Positions 28,841-37,228 of a DNA stretch of 64,000 nucleotides are shown here, piece by piece. A program made the translations under genes and the position numbers. Each line of letters opens with the position of its first letter. Positions within the stretch are counted from its first letter, which is position 1. The notes beneath the pieces are model-generated. The model made no database searches and was not told where the DNA came from. It saw only the letters and a program-made list of their open reading frames with translations. This DNA comes from Chelonobacter oris (lineage in GTDB: Bacteria; Pseudomonadota; Gammaproteobacteria; Enterobacterales; Pasteurellaceae), in contig NZ_JSUM01000014.1 in assembly GCF_000772535.1 (NCBI RefSeq), positions 124,001 through 188,000 on the forward strand. Reading direction: 5' to 3'.

Positions 28841-29302
28841 TTAATGTTCAAATTTATAAATGATATTGCCTTTCTGAATATTGCCGAATGCAAACGCATA
28901 CGGATTATCGTCGACAAGCAGCGTGATCACATCTCCTTCCACACTCTCCAGCTTACCGCTCCATTTACGCCGATCCGATACCGGCACGCGCAAATGAATC
29001 GCGACGTCCTGCCCGATAAAACGCTGATAATGTGCTAACGTAAACAGCGGTCTGTCAAGGCCCGGCGAAGAGACTTCAAGATTGTATTTATCCGCAATCA
29101 AATCCTCGACATCCATAATCGCGCTCACTTCACGGCTCACATCGGCACAGTCATCGACACTGACGCCGCCTTGTTTGTCGATATACACCCGCACGGTCAG
29201 ATAGCGCCCGCTACGCTGGCATTCGATACCGACCAGTTCGCAATCCAGTGCATCTACCGAATCTTGAATCAATTCCTGTATTTTTTGTTCCAAAGTTGCC
29301 AA
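28841..29302 (-). CDS. rimP: ribosome maturation factor RimP
   Basis: Binds early 30S intermediates. Start chosen at TTG ([16 protein letters not shown]) because the family begins at this point and GGGGG lies 4 bases upstream; the frame stays open for 32 codons further upstream but there crosses a terminator hairpin and has no family similarity. 153 residues. Family blocks [40 protein letters not shown] and [12 protein letters not shown] are clear. First protein gene of the operon. Confidence 0.95.
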   Translation of the reverse strand: MATLEQKIQELIQDSVDALDCELVGIECQRSGRYLTVRVYIDKQGGVSVDDCADVSREVSAIMDVEDLIADKYNLEVSSPGLDRPLFTLAHYQRFIGQDVAIHLRVPVSDRRKWSGKLESVEGDVITLLVDDNPYAFAFGNIQKGNIIYKFEH

Positions 29303-29343
29303 GACAACCCCCAATTCAATCAGTACAATAAAAAATAAGATAT

Positions 29344-29363
29344 AAAAAAAGGGCTGACAGCCC
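29344..29363 (-). terminator. second leader terminator before rimP
   Basis: Leftward GGGCTG-T-CAGCCC stem followed by seven T, ending about 40 bases before the rimP TTG. With the hairpin at 29410-29430 it forms a tandem pair between the initiator tRNA and rimP, so readthrough must be controlled or a promoter must lie between them. Confidence 0.75.
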
Positions 29364-29409
29364 GCTTTAAAATTGCCCGGCACAGGCCGAACAGTCAAAA
29401 TAAACGCAC

Positions 29410-29430
29410 AAAAAAACCCCGTATCGGGGC
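29410..29430 (-). terminator. first leader terminator before rimP
   Basis: Leftward CCCCG-ATA-CGGGG stem followed by seven T, about 105 bases after the tRNA 3' end. Strong intrinsic-terminator shape upstream of the whole rimP-nusA-infB operon. Confidence 0.8.
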
Positions 29431-29508
29431 TTTATAGGCTAGAACCGGAAGCTCATCTTTTTGTTTTAAAACAGCTAAAACAAAGCACCCGTTGCATTTT
29501 GGCTTAAC

Positions 29509-29536
29509 ATTAATTTTATCAAACGATAAAATTAAT
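29509..29536 (-). other. AT-rich hairpin abutting the tRNA 3' end
   Basis: Perfect 12-bp inverted repeat ATTAATTTTATC / GATAAAATTAAT with a 4-base loop, starting at the base after the tRNA CCA. Probably the 3' trailer hairpin guiding tRNA processing; it lacks GC pairs and a clean T run, so it is a poor terminator. Confidence 0.7.
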
Positions 29537-29613
<77 letters not shown>

Positions 29614-29716
29614 TCCGAAAATATGGGCGTATTGTAATGAGTTCAAAGGCAAATAGCAAGTTTTCAACCGAAGAAAGCGGAATTTAAAATGCTTTTCGGG
29701 CAAAAGTGCGGTTTTA

Positions 29717-29851
29717 TCAGAACCCGATCCCGCCGGAAATCCCGAAAGAACCACCGACGCCGAGACTGCCACCGCCAACGTTGCCGTTGACACCGCTGTT
29801 GCTGCACCCAGCAACAGCCAGTGCCAGAAAAACGATCATTACCCATTTCAT
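29717..29851 (-). CDS. 44-residue glycine-rich lipoprotein
   Basis: Very short gene: MKWVMIVFLALAVAGCSN then a Gly/Ser/Val-rich tail ending GGIGF. Residues 1-15 are a lipoprotein signal with lipobox AVAGC; Cys16 would be lipidated, leaving a 29-residue mature peptide. GGAGG lies 9 bases before the ATG, and the ATG is 4 bases after the stop of the kinase-like gene, so it is probably translated from the same message. It is distinct from two longer out-of-frame readings over the same DNA. Function unknown. Confidence 0.8.
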   Translation of the reverse strand: MKWVMIVFLALAVAGCSNSGVNGNVGGGSLGVGGSFGISGGIGF

Positions 29852-29855
29852 TCGG

Positions 29856-30566
29856 CTATTCCTCCAGCAAATATGCAAATAATTTTAAACTTGCCAGCAA
29901 ATCTTTACCGGCAATCGGATAAAACGGTCTGAACAAGCGATAGAATATCCGCCATTCCTTGACGAGTGCAACCGCCTGCTGCCAAACCTGCTCACCGTCA
30001 TGTCGGCGATAAGTTGCCACCGCACTTTCGATCATGTCTTGCGGCAAGTTGCCTTGGCGGTAGAGGTCATGAATAAAAATCAATAAATCACGAATTTTAT
30101 TCCGCTGTAAACGCCTAATTTTCAACTTCGACTCAAAATCGATAAAACGAACATTTCCGTTCGCCCACCCCATATCGCGTGTTGCCGGTCTACCGTGCAC
30201 CAAATTCAGGCGGTGCAATTCCGCCAGCGCACGGGCGCAATCATTGAGAATGTTGGCTTTTTTCGCCTCGCAAACCGTTGGGTTCTCCAACCATTGATTG
30301 ACCGTCGTGCCGACATCTTTCAACACTAGATAGCCTTCGCCTATCGCCACCAGTTCCGCACAGGGAGCGTCGAGTTTATTCAAATGCTGTAACGCTTCCG
30401 TTTCGTGCCGCAATGCCTGTTTCGGATTGGCTTTCAACAAGCACATAAATCCGCTCAGATGCTCCGTTTGTTTGAGCCAGTATTTTTGATTGTCGAACTC
30501 AAACGAGACAACCCGCACATTGCGATTCTTATCCAATACCCGACTGATGGTTTCTGTCAGATTCAT
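29856..30566 (-). CDS. kinase-fold protein (Kdo-kinase/Bud32-like)
   Basis: 236 residues. The central motif LVHGRPATRDMGW followed by NVRFIDFESKLK resembles the catalytic HxD/HGxxxxxN and metal-binding DF(D/E) elements of lipopolysaccharide and atypical protein kinases, with TRD in place of the usual HGD..N. An N-terminal Lys-containing strand (KYWLKQTEHLSGF) could bind ATP. The C-terminal third is basic with aromatic residues and may touch the membrane. Cytoplasmic; followed immediately by the 44-residue lipoprotein gene. Whether it phosphorylates a sugar, lipid A or protein is unknown. Confidence 0.6.
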   Translation of the reverse strand: MNLTETISRVLDKNRNVRVVSFEFDNQKYWLKQTEHLSGFMCLLKANPKQALRHETEALQHLNKLDAPCAELVAIGEGYLVLKDVGTTVNQWLENPTVCEAKKANILNDCARALAELHRLNLVHGRPATRDMGWANGNVRFIDFESKLKIRRLQRNKIRDLLIFIHDLYRQGNLPQDMIESAVATYRRHDGEQVWQQAVALVKEWRIFYRLFRPFYPIAGKDLLASLKLFAYLLEE

Positions 30567-30572
30567 AACGCT

Positions 30573-30608
30573 TAAAAACCAAAAGAACGGTATTAAACCG
30601 CTCTTTTG
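30573..30608 (-). terminator. terminator after the 30624-31322 lipoprotein gene
   Basis: Leftward 12-bp stem (CAAAAGAGCGGT / ACCGTTCTTTTG with one G-U) and a 5-base loop followed by GTTTTT, 16 bases after the gene. It separates this gene from the kinase-like gene. Confidence 0.75.
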
Positions 30609-30623
30609 ATACTCCCGATAAAA

Positions 30624-31322
30624 CTATTTTTGTGTCAGCGTCAAGCCGGCAACACGTTCGCCTTCCAGCTGACAATCCATATTATAATATTGATTACCGT
30701 TTAAACGGACATCCGCAGTCAATCGGCTGCTGCTGTTGGCTTTATTCGCGGAACTACGGAAAACCCGTTTGGTCGAAGCCACTTGCTGAATCTTGGCGAT
30801 ACACAGATAATTCAGTTTGGCATCACCGCCGGTTCTGACTGCGCCGACACCGCGATCAGCGGCATTGGTACCCAACATAGCCGATAATTTTTTGCCAAGT
30901 GCGGTCAGCTCTTGTTGTTTTTTCGCCAATTCTTGCGCAGAAAGCGTCACCGCTTTACCGTTGCCGTCCAATACGGTAACCAATTTTCCCGCCGCATCGA
31001 ATTCATAACTTCCGTCCGCATCTTGCACGCCATACAATTTCCCGCCTTTATAGAAAACTTTACTGCTGCCGTCTTTGGTTTGTCGGCTGATATAATTCAC
31101 ACTGCCGCCGCTGAGATAAGCCTGATAAACATCATCGTTCAAGCGGTATTGAAAACGGTTTTGCGTGGCGGCCGCCTGCTCCAATTGAGCAAACGAACGG
31201 GTCAGTGCCGTGTCCGCCGCCGAAGAAGTTGAACTTGTTCCGCTTTCGCCGGTCAAACTGCTACACGCAGTCAAGGCCAATACTGTCGATAATAACGCTG
31301 CTTTTGTGATAGAGTGTTTCAT
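30624..31322 (-). CDS. lipoprotein of unknown function
   Basis: 232 residues; signal MKHSITKAALLSTVLALTACSS with lipobox LTAC, then a Ser/Thr-rich linker (residues 22-38). The body has short repeats of the type KGGKLYGVQDADGSYEFDAAGKLVTV reminiscent of beta-hairpin repeats, a polar helix (SAQELAKKQQELTALGKKL), and two cysteines (in LNYLCIAK and YYNMDCQLEG) that could form a disulfide. No named family recognised. Divergent to the YceB-like gene; both encode envelope proteins. Confidence 0.75.
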   Translation of the reverse strand: MKHSITKAALLSTVLALTACSSLTGESGTSSTSSAADTALTRSFAQLEQAAATQNRFQYRLNDDVYQAYLSGGSVNYISRQTKDGSSKVFYKGGKLYGVQDADGSYEFDAAGKLVTVLDGNGKAVTLSAQELAKKQQELTALGKKLSAMLGTNAADRGVGAVRTGGDAKLNYLCIAKIQQVASTKRVFRSSANKANSSSRLTADVRLNGNQYYNMDCQLEGERVAGLTLTQK

Positions 31323-31428
31323 ATCATTCCTTACTGGGTCAAAACCAAGTGGTTAATAGGGTTTGTCGTGTAAAACGGCTTTATTCTATCTTTTTTTTCT
31401 GTGAATTTAAACCGTCGAGGAGACTTTT

Positions 31429-32013
31429 ATGCTGGCAATGCGTTTTATCAAAACAGGGTTTGTCCTACTTGCGCTCGTGTTGTTTTCCGCCTTTCCGCGA
31501 CAAGCTCAAGCGGGCAATTTTGAAATCAGCGAAGGGCAAATTAATCAATACCTCACGAAAAAACTGGGCTTTAATGATCAATTCAATCTGCCCGGCATCC
31601 TGAATATCCGTTATCAAGTGGATCAAATGCAGGCCAAAGTGGGAAAGAATAGCAGTAATAAAATCGAGCTGGACGGCATTGTCAGCGCCGGTTTCAGCTA
31701 TAACGGCGCTGAATTCGACAGTCGGATCAATCTGGTGTTGGATGTCGAACCGGAATACGATGCCGAGCAAGGTGCGGTCTATCTGAAAAACCTGCGTATG
31801 CTGCGCTGGTCGTCGGAGCCGCAGCAATATGCCGATCAGCTGCAACTGATTATGCCGATGCTGAACGGCACGGTGCAATCCCTGTTAAACCGCTTTCCGG
31901 TTTATACCTTGAACAGCGCCGATCCGACACAGCATTTAATGAAAAACATGGTGAAGAAACTCACCGTCCGTGAGGGCAAAATTGTGTTGGAAACCGCACC
32001 CGATATTCTTTAA
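31429..32013 (+). CDS. DUF1439 (YceB-like) periplasmic protein
   Basis: 194 residues. Signal peptide ends at AQA (FSAFPRQAQA-GNFEISEG). The mature part shows the DUF1439 pattern: EISEGQINQYLTKKLGF, a lipid-binding-like beta sheet, and a C-terminal NRFPVYTLNSADPTQHLMKNMVKKL. E. coli YceB is a lipoprotein, but here there is no lipobox cysteine, so a soluble periplasmic form is expected. The start could be ATG 31429 or 31438 (MRFIKTGF). Function of the family unknown; the fold resembles lipid-binding tubular proteins. Confidence 0.8.
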   Translation: MLAMRFIKTGFVLLALVLFSAFPRQAQAGNFEISEGQINQYLTKKLGFNDQFNLPGILNIRYQVDQMQAKVGKNSSNKIELDGIVSAGFSYNGAEFDSRINLVLDVEPEYDAEQGAVYLKNLRMLRWSSEPQQYADQLQLIMPMLNGTVQSLLNRFPVYTLNSADPTQHLMKNMVKKLTVREGKIVLETAPDIL

Positions 32014-32024
32014 ATATTCCGGCT

Positions 32025-32056
32025 GCCGCCGCGGCACGGAAACGGCGGCTTATTTT
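32025..32056 (+). terminator. terminator after the YceB-like gene
   Basis: GCCGCCG / CGGCGGC stem with an 11-base loop and TTATTTT, between convergent genes. Confidence 0.55.
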
Positions 32057-32078
32057 CGACCCCGAACCGAAGTGCGGT

Positions 32079-32996
32079 CTAACGGCTTAAGAACAGCGCC
32101 GCCGCACCGCGTACGCCGCCGGAATCACCGTATTTGGCTTTTTTAATCACCGGCACAACCGCACTTCGCATCAAATGTGCCGGCAATGCTTTCGGCAACG
32201 CTTGATATAAATAATCGAAATTAGACAGGCCGCCGCCGAGTACAATCATGTCCGGATCAAGTGCGGTGATGATATTGCCGATACTGATTGCCGTCAGTTC
32301 TACAAACATCTGCACAAATTTCAGCGCAGTTTGATCGCCGGCATAAAACCGTTCAATGATCACTTTTGCCGGTAACGCTTCCCCTTCCAGATCACGATAC
32401 AACATCTCGAAACCACGTCCTGACAAGTAAGTATCCAAGCAGGCTCGATTGCCGCAACCGCATTCATAAATCGGCGCATTATCCCAACCAAGCAGTTTTA
32501 ACGCATGATAGTTCAGTTGGATATGCCCCAATTCCCCCGCCATGCCGACATGCCCCGAATGCGCCTTTCCGTTAAAAACCAGCCCGCCGCCGAATCCCGT
32601 ACCCAAAATCAACCCTAATACGAACGGATATTGCTGATTTTCTTCCGCCCACGCTTCGGAAATAGCAAAACAGTTGGCATCGTTTTCGGCGCGCACTTCA
32701 CGTGCCAGTCGCTTGCTCAAATCAAAAATGATCGGGCGGTTGTCTGCGGCACGAATGTTGGTGATTTCCGCCAGACCGGTTTCACGATTCACAAAACCGG
32801 GAATGCCGATCCCCACCGTTCCCTTGCAGTCAAAGCGGCTGTCGGCACGTTCAACCAGCCCGGCAACGGCTTCAATCCACTCGTGATAATCCTCTTTCGG
32901 GGTGTTTACCCGCTCGGAATGCAATTTTTCCAATTTTTGATTAAAAACCGCCAGTTCGATTTTCGTACCGCCGATATCCAAACCGTAATAGTACAT
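32079..32996 (-). CDS. nagK: N-acetylglucosamine kinase (ROK family)
   Basis: Phosphorylates GlcNAc, likely from peptidoglycan or host sugar. 305 residues. ATP site [12 protein letters not shown], substrate region [13 protein letters not shown] with catalytic Asp, glycine loop [12 protein letters not shown], and the ROK zinc motif with His plus [19 protein letters not shown]. The sequence follows E. coli NagK throughout; a fructokinase-type ROK protein is less likely. GGAG ribosome site. Monocistronic and divergent to ribA. Confidence 0.93.
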   Translation of the reverse strand: MYYYGLDIGGTKIELAVFNQKLEKLHSERVNTPKEDYHEWIEAVAGLVERADSRFDCKGTVGIGIPGFVNRETGLAEITNIRAADNRPIIFDLSKRLAREVRAENDANCFAISEAWAEENQQYPFVLGLILGTGFGGGLVFNGKAHSGHVGMAGELGHIQLNYHALKLLGWDNAPIYECGCGNRACLDTYLSGRGFEMLYRDLEGEALPAKVIIERFYAGDQTALKFVQMFVELTAISIGNIITALDPDMIVLGGGLSNFDYLYQALPKALPAHLMRSAVVPVIKKAKYGDSGGVRGAAALFLSR

Positions 32997-33252
32997 GGTA
33001 AGCTCCTTCGTTGTTTTTGCCGATTCTACCGAAAATTTTCACATTTTTCTTTGACTAACCGCACTTTCTGCAAAAAAGATAACGGGTTGCGGCATTTGCT
33101 TTGCGTTTGGTTTTATCGTCTTAATCAACAATGGTTATCGGTGCAAGATTAAAAAAAGAGATAATCAATGCCGCTGAAAGGGGTTATACTGAGCGCCGTT
33201 AAAACAGATTCCCGACAGATTAACCAATCATCTCATGCTTGAGGAAAAATTC

Positions 33253-33918
33253 ATGTCCAAAATTCAATTAGTCGCAGAAGCCAAACTCCCCACTAAATTC
33301 GGGATTTTCCGAATGGTAGGCTTCGAATTTGCCGACAGCCGTAAAGAACACGTTGCTCTCGTGATGGGCGACATCAGCAACAGTGAAGAGCCTGTACTCG
33401 CCAGAATCCATTCCGAATGCTTGACCGGTGATGCGCTGCATAGTCTGAAATGCGATTGCGGTTTTCAACTGGAAACGGCGCTGACCCAAATCAGTCACGA
33501 AGGGCGCGGTGTTTTGATTTATCACCGTGAAGAAGGACGCGGCATCGGTTTAATCAACAAAATTCGCGCCTATGCGCTGCAAGATCAAGGCATGGATACG
33601 ATTGAAGCGAACGAAGCGCTCGGCTTTGCCGCCGATGAACGTAACTTTGCCGTCTGTGCCGATATTTTCGATTTATTGGGCATTCATAAAGTGCGGTTGC
33701 TGACCAATAATCCGAATAAAATCGACACCATGCGGAATGCCGGTATCAATGTGGTGGAACGTGTGCCGCTGAATGTCGGCGAAAACCGTTACAATACCGC
33801 CTATCTGACGACCAAAGCTGAAAAAATGGGACATTTTATCGTACATGACGAACAGCATGACAACCATCAGCACGGCGTTTGCTGCTCCTGCCAGCAAGAA
33901 CAACTCAAATCGAAATAA
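33253..33918 (+). CDS. ribA: GTP cyclohydrolase II
   Basis: First committed step of riboflavin synthesis from GTP. 221 residues from [17 protein letters not shown]; the GAGG ribosome site fits this ATG rather than the one 18 bases earlier. Zinc ligands are in [20 protein letters not shown], the catalytic region is [22 protein letters not shown], and the nucleophile Arg/Tyr region [12 protein letters not shown] follows. A His/Cys-rich tail ([19 protein letters not shown]) extends past the usual end and could bind metal. A TATACT -10 lies at 33185; no FMN riboswitch elements are seen. Confidence 0.97.
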   Translation: MSKIQLVAEAKLPTKFGIFRMVGFEFADSRKEHVALVMGDISNSEEPVLARIHSECLTGDALHSLKCDCGFQLETALTQISHEGRGVLIYHREEGRGIGLINKIRAYALQDQGMDTIEANEALGFAADERNFAVCADIFDLLGIHKVRLLTNNPNKIDTMRNAGINVVERVPLNVGENRYNTAYLTTKAEKMGHFIVHDEQHDNHQHGVCCSCQQEQLKSK

Positions 33919-33930
33919 TCCAAGCTGCCG

Positions 33931-33965
33931 ACCGCACTTTAGGCTTTGACGATGAGAGGTGCGGT
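33931..33965 (+). terminator. possible terminator from diverged uptake-sequence pair
   Basis: ACCGCAC (33931-33937) and GTGCGGT (33959-33965) can pair across a 21-base loop between the convergent ribA and OppA-like genes. No T run follows, so this is weak. Confidence 0.3.
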
Positions 33966-33966
33966 C

Positions 33967-35574
33967 TCAGGGTTGAGCGACCCTACGGTACAAATCCTGA
34001 CTATAAATTCCGCTGTTGCCTTGCGCATAACCAGCCAAATCACGTTTAATCAGATAACGGTTATAGTATTGGAACAGCGGCAAGACCACCTGCTCGTCAT
34101 TCGCCATTTTCTCTATTTCAGCATAGCGCTGTTGCCGCTTCGGTTCGGTCATATCGCCAAGGCTTTGCTGTAGCCCTTCGTCCAATCGAGCGTCGGAGAA
34201 TCCCGTTTTATTATTGCGGCTTTGGCTATGCAGAATATTCAAAAATGCCGACGGGTCGTGGTAATCGGCGCACCAGCCGGCACGAATCAAGTCAAAATCA
34301 CCTGCCGCCCGTTTTTCCAACAACTGCTGACGGCTTAAGGCTTCTCCTTGAATGTGAATCAAATCCGATTGTGACAACATTCGAATAATCTTTTCGGCGA
34401 TTTGCGGATGCACGCCCTGCTGTTCGTAACTTAAGCGTAAACGCAATGGGTTTTGGCTGTTGATACCGGCTTGTGCCAGCAGCCGTTCAACAATAATCGG
34501 CGTCCAGCCTTCTTCACTTTCCTGCCCCTGCATTTGACGCGGTAAAAATTTGGCATTGGCACGCACCTGCGGCATATCGGCGACAATTTCCGGCAACGAA
34601 ATCATACCGGCAATCGCTTTGCGTACCGCACTTTGCTTTAATTGCGGATGGCGAAAATTAAATTCATAATAATAATTGCATAATGACGGTAACGACAGCA
34701 GCTGCATATCCGCCGAATCCGCCGTAAGTGCGGTAGCCTCGAATGGAAGCGGCACAAGATCAAGTCCGTCCGGCAAACTCGGATCCGATTCAGCATTTTC
34801 CGCCAACGCAAGATAGCTGACATGGCGAAACGAAACGCCGTCGGCATGCCAATAGAACGGATTTTTTTCCAATAGCAACGATTGCTCATTGCCGTAAAGG
34901 AGACGATAAGCGCCGTTCGTTACTGCCGTGCCGTTATCTTCGCCCTGATAAAGCGGCGAGAGTGCAATATGGCTCAACATCTGCGGCAGATAAGGAACCG
35001 CCTGCGATAAACTCAGCTGTAAGGTTTTATCATCCAGCGCTTTAATGCCGAGCATTTCAACACCGACACGCTTATCCAACACCTCGTCCACATTTTCCAA
35101 CGCCATAAAGCGCAAATATTCGCTCAGCGGATTTTGATTCCCCTGCACTGCCAAGGCATACCAGCTTTGCACGAAATCCTGTGCCGTTAACGGTTCGCCG
35201 TTCGACCAACTTAAGCCCGCTCGCAAATGAAATGTCCAAATTTTATTATCCTGCTGCTGCCAAGATTCCGCTGCGCCGCCTTGCACAATGCCGTGCTTAT
35301 CGATGCGCACTAAGCCTTCGTACAAATCCTGCAACAGCGGTAACTGCCGTTCATCATGCAAATGTTGCGGCTGCAGATTAAAAGAAGCGCCAATCAACCC
35401 GCGTTTTAACAGTTGGCGGTTTTCATCACTTTTCGGCTGGGTTTGCGGCGTTGTCTCCTCTGTTTTACGCCCGGAAAGCGATGCCCACCAATCACAACCG
35501 CTCAGGAACAGCAGCAGTAACAGCGCCGAATAGCGCCACAACCGTTTTAACGGGGTAAGCTGCGCCATCATCAA
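33967..35574 (-). CDS. OppA-like family 5 extracellular solute-binding lipoprotein
   Basis: 535 residues; lipobox LFLSGC at about residue 27. Body is a family 5 (peptide/nickel ABC) binding protein: LLQDLYEGLVRIDKHGIVQGGAAESW, FHLRAGLSWSNGEPLTAQDFVQSW, a TNGAYRL domain boundary and NNKTGFSDARLDEGLQQSL. No permease or ATPase gene is next to it, so it must work with components encoded elsewhere or serve as a stand-alone receptor. H. influenzae has a similar orphan near ribA. It overlaps the MarC-family stop by 4 bases, suggesting one transcript. Confidence 0.88.
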   Translation of the reverse strand: MMMAQLTPLKRLWRYSALLLLLFLSGCDWWASLSGRKTEETTPQTQPKSDENRQLLKRGLIGASFNLQPQHLHDERQLPLLQDLYEGLVRIDKHGIVQGGAAESWQQQDNKIWTFHLRAGLSWSNGEPLTAQDFVQSWYALAVQGNQNPLSEYLRFMALENVDEVLDKRVGVEMLGIKALDDKTLQLSLSQAVPYLPQMLSHIALSPLYQGEDNGTAVTNGAYRLLYGNEQSLLLEKNPFYWHADGVSFRHVSYLALAENAESDPSLPDGLDLVPLPFEATALTADSADMQLLSLPSLCNYYYEFNFRHPQLKQSAVRKAIAGMISLPEIVADMPQVRANAKFLPRQMQGQESEEGWTPIIVERLLAQAGINSQNPLRLRLSYEQQGVHPQIAEKIIRMLSQSDLIHIQGEALSRQQLLEKRAAGDFDLIRAGWCADYHDPSAFLNILHSQSRNNKTGFSDARLDEGLQQSLGDMTEPKRQQRYAEIEKMANDEQVVLPLFQYYNRYLIKRDLAGYAQGNSGIYSQDLYRRVAQP

Positions 35575-36215
35575 TGTACCAACCCCGGAAACAGATTGCC
35601 GATTCCGGCGGCGGCAACCTCAATTCCCAATGCCATTAAAATCACGCCCATAATACGGGTCACCACGTTACTGCCGGTGGTGCCGAGTGTTTTTACCACA
35701 AACGGCGCCGACCGGAACAGAAAATAGCACAGTAGCGCAAACACTAAAATCGCCACGGTAAATCCGATAAAATCAAGCCAGGTAGGATAACGGGACGCCC
35801 AAACGATGGTCGAGCTGATCGTGCCGGGCCCGGCCATAATCGGCATCGCAAGCGGCACAACGGCAATATTGCCGTAATCGGACAAATCGGTACTTTTTTC
35901 TTCTTTATTTTGTTTCTGTTCGCCCAGTTTACCGCTGATCATGCTCATTGCGATCGACACGATCAGAATACCGCCGGCAATGCGGAAAGCATTTAGAGAA
36001 ATGTTAAACAGATTGAGAATGATTTGCCCCAAATACAGGCTGGTCAGCAGAATCACCGCAACCGCAATACACATCTGCAAATTGGTTTTATTGCGTTGCG
36101 CTTCGTATTGATTGGAGGTCATGCCGACAAAAATCGGCAATACGCCGAAAGGATTCACCACGGCCACTAAACCGATAAAAAACTGAATATAAATCGAATA
36201 ATTAAAATCCGGCAC
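35571..36215 (-). CDS. MarC family integral membrane protein
   Basis: 214 residues with six hydrophobic segments; family markers NPFGVLPIFVGMT, FNISLNAFRIAGGILI and MPIMAGPGTIS are present. Function of MarC/YchE/YhgN proteins is not established, and the old link to multiple antibiotic resistance in E. coli was not upheld. Start is GTG (MPDFNYSIYIQFFIG) with AAGGA 9 bases upstream. A 15-bp tandem duplication precedes it. Overlaps the downstream OppA-like gene. Confidence 0.88.
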   Translation of the reverse strand: MPDFNYSIYIQFFIGLVAVVNPFGVLPIFVGMTSNQYEAQRNKTNLQMCIAVAVILLTSLYLGQIILNLFNISLNAFRIAGGILIVSIAMSMISGKLGEQKQNKEEKSTDLSDYGNIAVVPLAMPIMAGPGTISSTIVWASRYPTWLDFIGFTVAILVFALLCYFLFRSAPFVVKTLGTTGSNVVTRIMGVILMALGIEVAAAGIGNLFPGLVH

Positions 36216-36227
36216 AGTACGTTTGTC

Positions 36228-36257
36228 CTTTTTTCAATAGCGCTTTTTTCAATAGCG
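36228..36257. repeat. 15-bp perfect tandem duplication upstream of the MarC gene
   Basis: CTTTTTTCAATAGCG occurs twice in direct succession, 12 to 42 bases before the GTG start. Reading toward the gene, each copy ends in a run of six A next to the ribosome site. A two-copy exact repeat suggests a recent slippage event. Confidence 0.9.
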
Positions 36258-36309
36258 CACACTGGTGTGGCTATTATGCCATATCAAGCGAAAAACCGAT
36301 CACTTAAAA

Positions 36310-36972
36310 TCAACCTAATTGATTCAGCAGAACGCTGTAACCGATAGCAAGCGAATGATCGTCTTCTTTGATTAACGTAGCCGAACACACGGCATTTAAC
36401 AACCAGCGTTGCGCCGTACCGCGTGCCGGCTGTTGCCAGGCGATGTCGGGGGCAAAAACCTGCGTTTCGCCGGTGCCTGCAGTATAGGTATATACGATCG
36501 CCGTCACATATTCGCTTTGCCGACAGTTATAAATATTCAAATTGGAATAGATGTTGTTTTGATCGCTGGAACCTAACGTCGCAATGCGCAGATGGCGGAA
36601 TTTTCCCAATCCGATCCGCACTTTTCCCAAACGCACGTTATAGTCGTCAATGTACAGATAGGCATTGGGATTCACACTATCCACATCGTCCAACGCGATC
36701 GGTGACTGCTGCTCGACAGCAATACTCTCGGCATCAATCTGATTGAGCCGTTGTCTGGCGCTCTGCAAACGAGCCAAGTTCTCCTGTTCAACCCGATTGC
36801 CGTTAGCCGCACTAAGCACATATGAAATTTTAATCACCTTTTCGGTATTGCCGCCCACCCGTACAACCGGATGAGCAGTTGTCGCATTATTCCATTTTGT
36901 TATCCCGCCGGTCTGGCAGGCGGTGACGAACAGAGATACTGTTACAGCCAACAGAATTTTAATCCAATGCAT
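36310..36972 (-). CDS. lipoprotein of unknown function
   Basis: 220 residues; signal MHWIKILLAVTVSLFVTAC with lipobox VTAC at Cys19. The mature protein has no recognised domain; it contains YLYIDDYNVRLGKVRIGLGKFRHL and two cysteines (NIYNCRQSE, LNAVCSATL). Predicted outer-membrane anchored. Isolated between the MarC gene and parE. Family and function unknown. Confidence 0.75.
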   Translation of the reverse strand: MHWIKILLAVTVSLFVTACQTGGITKWNNATTAHPVVRVGGNTEKVIKISYVLSAANGNRVEQENLARLQSARQRLNQIDAESIAVEQQSPIALDDVDSVNPNAYLYIDDYNVRLGKVRIGLGKFRHLRIATLGSSDQNNIYSNLNIYNCRQSEYVTAIVYTYTAGTGETQVFAPDIAWQQPARGTAQRWLLNAVCSATLIKEDDHSLAIGYSVLLNQLG

Positions 36973-37228
36973 TTTTTCTTAGACCACTATTATTTATTCG
37001 AATTTTATTCAGGTTTGTTGATAGCAAAAAATTCACGCAACGCAACCATCACCTTAAGTTCGCACCATTCTATAAGCAAACCCCCGAATGCCGAAAGACT
37101 TTTTTCAGCCCGTTCGCAATTAAAACCGATTTCTTGCCGACAGCCGCAATTAAAATTACCTGATCCCCCGCAGGTTTGGTAGAATTAGCTCTATTTTTTA
37201 ACCTTGAACTGAGATAATAGAAGTTGAT

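Noticed and set aside
29303-29398. Upstream ATG for rimP
   Set aside because: The extension crosses a terminator stem and has no family similarity; TTG at 29302 has a ribosome site.
32997-33252. FMN riboswitch before ribA
   Set aside because: No conserved RFN element blocks (AGGG... / GGGCAGGG type) are seen; only an ordinary -10 hexamer.
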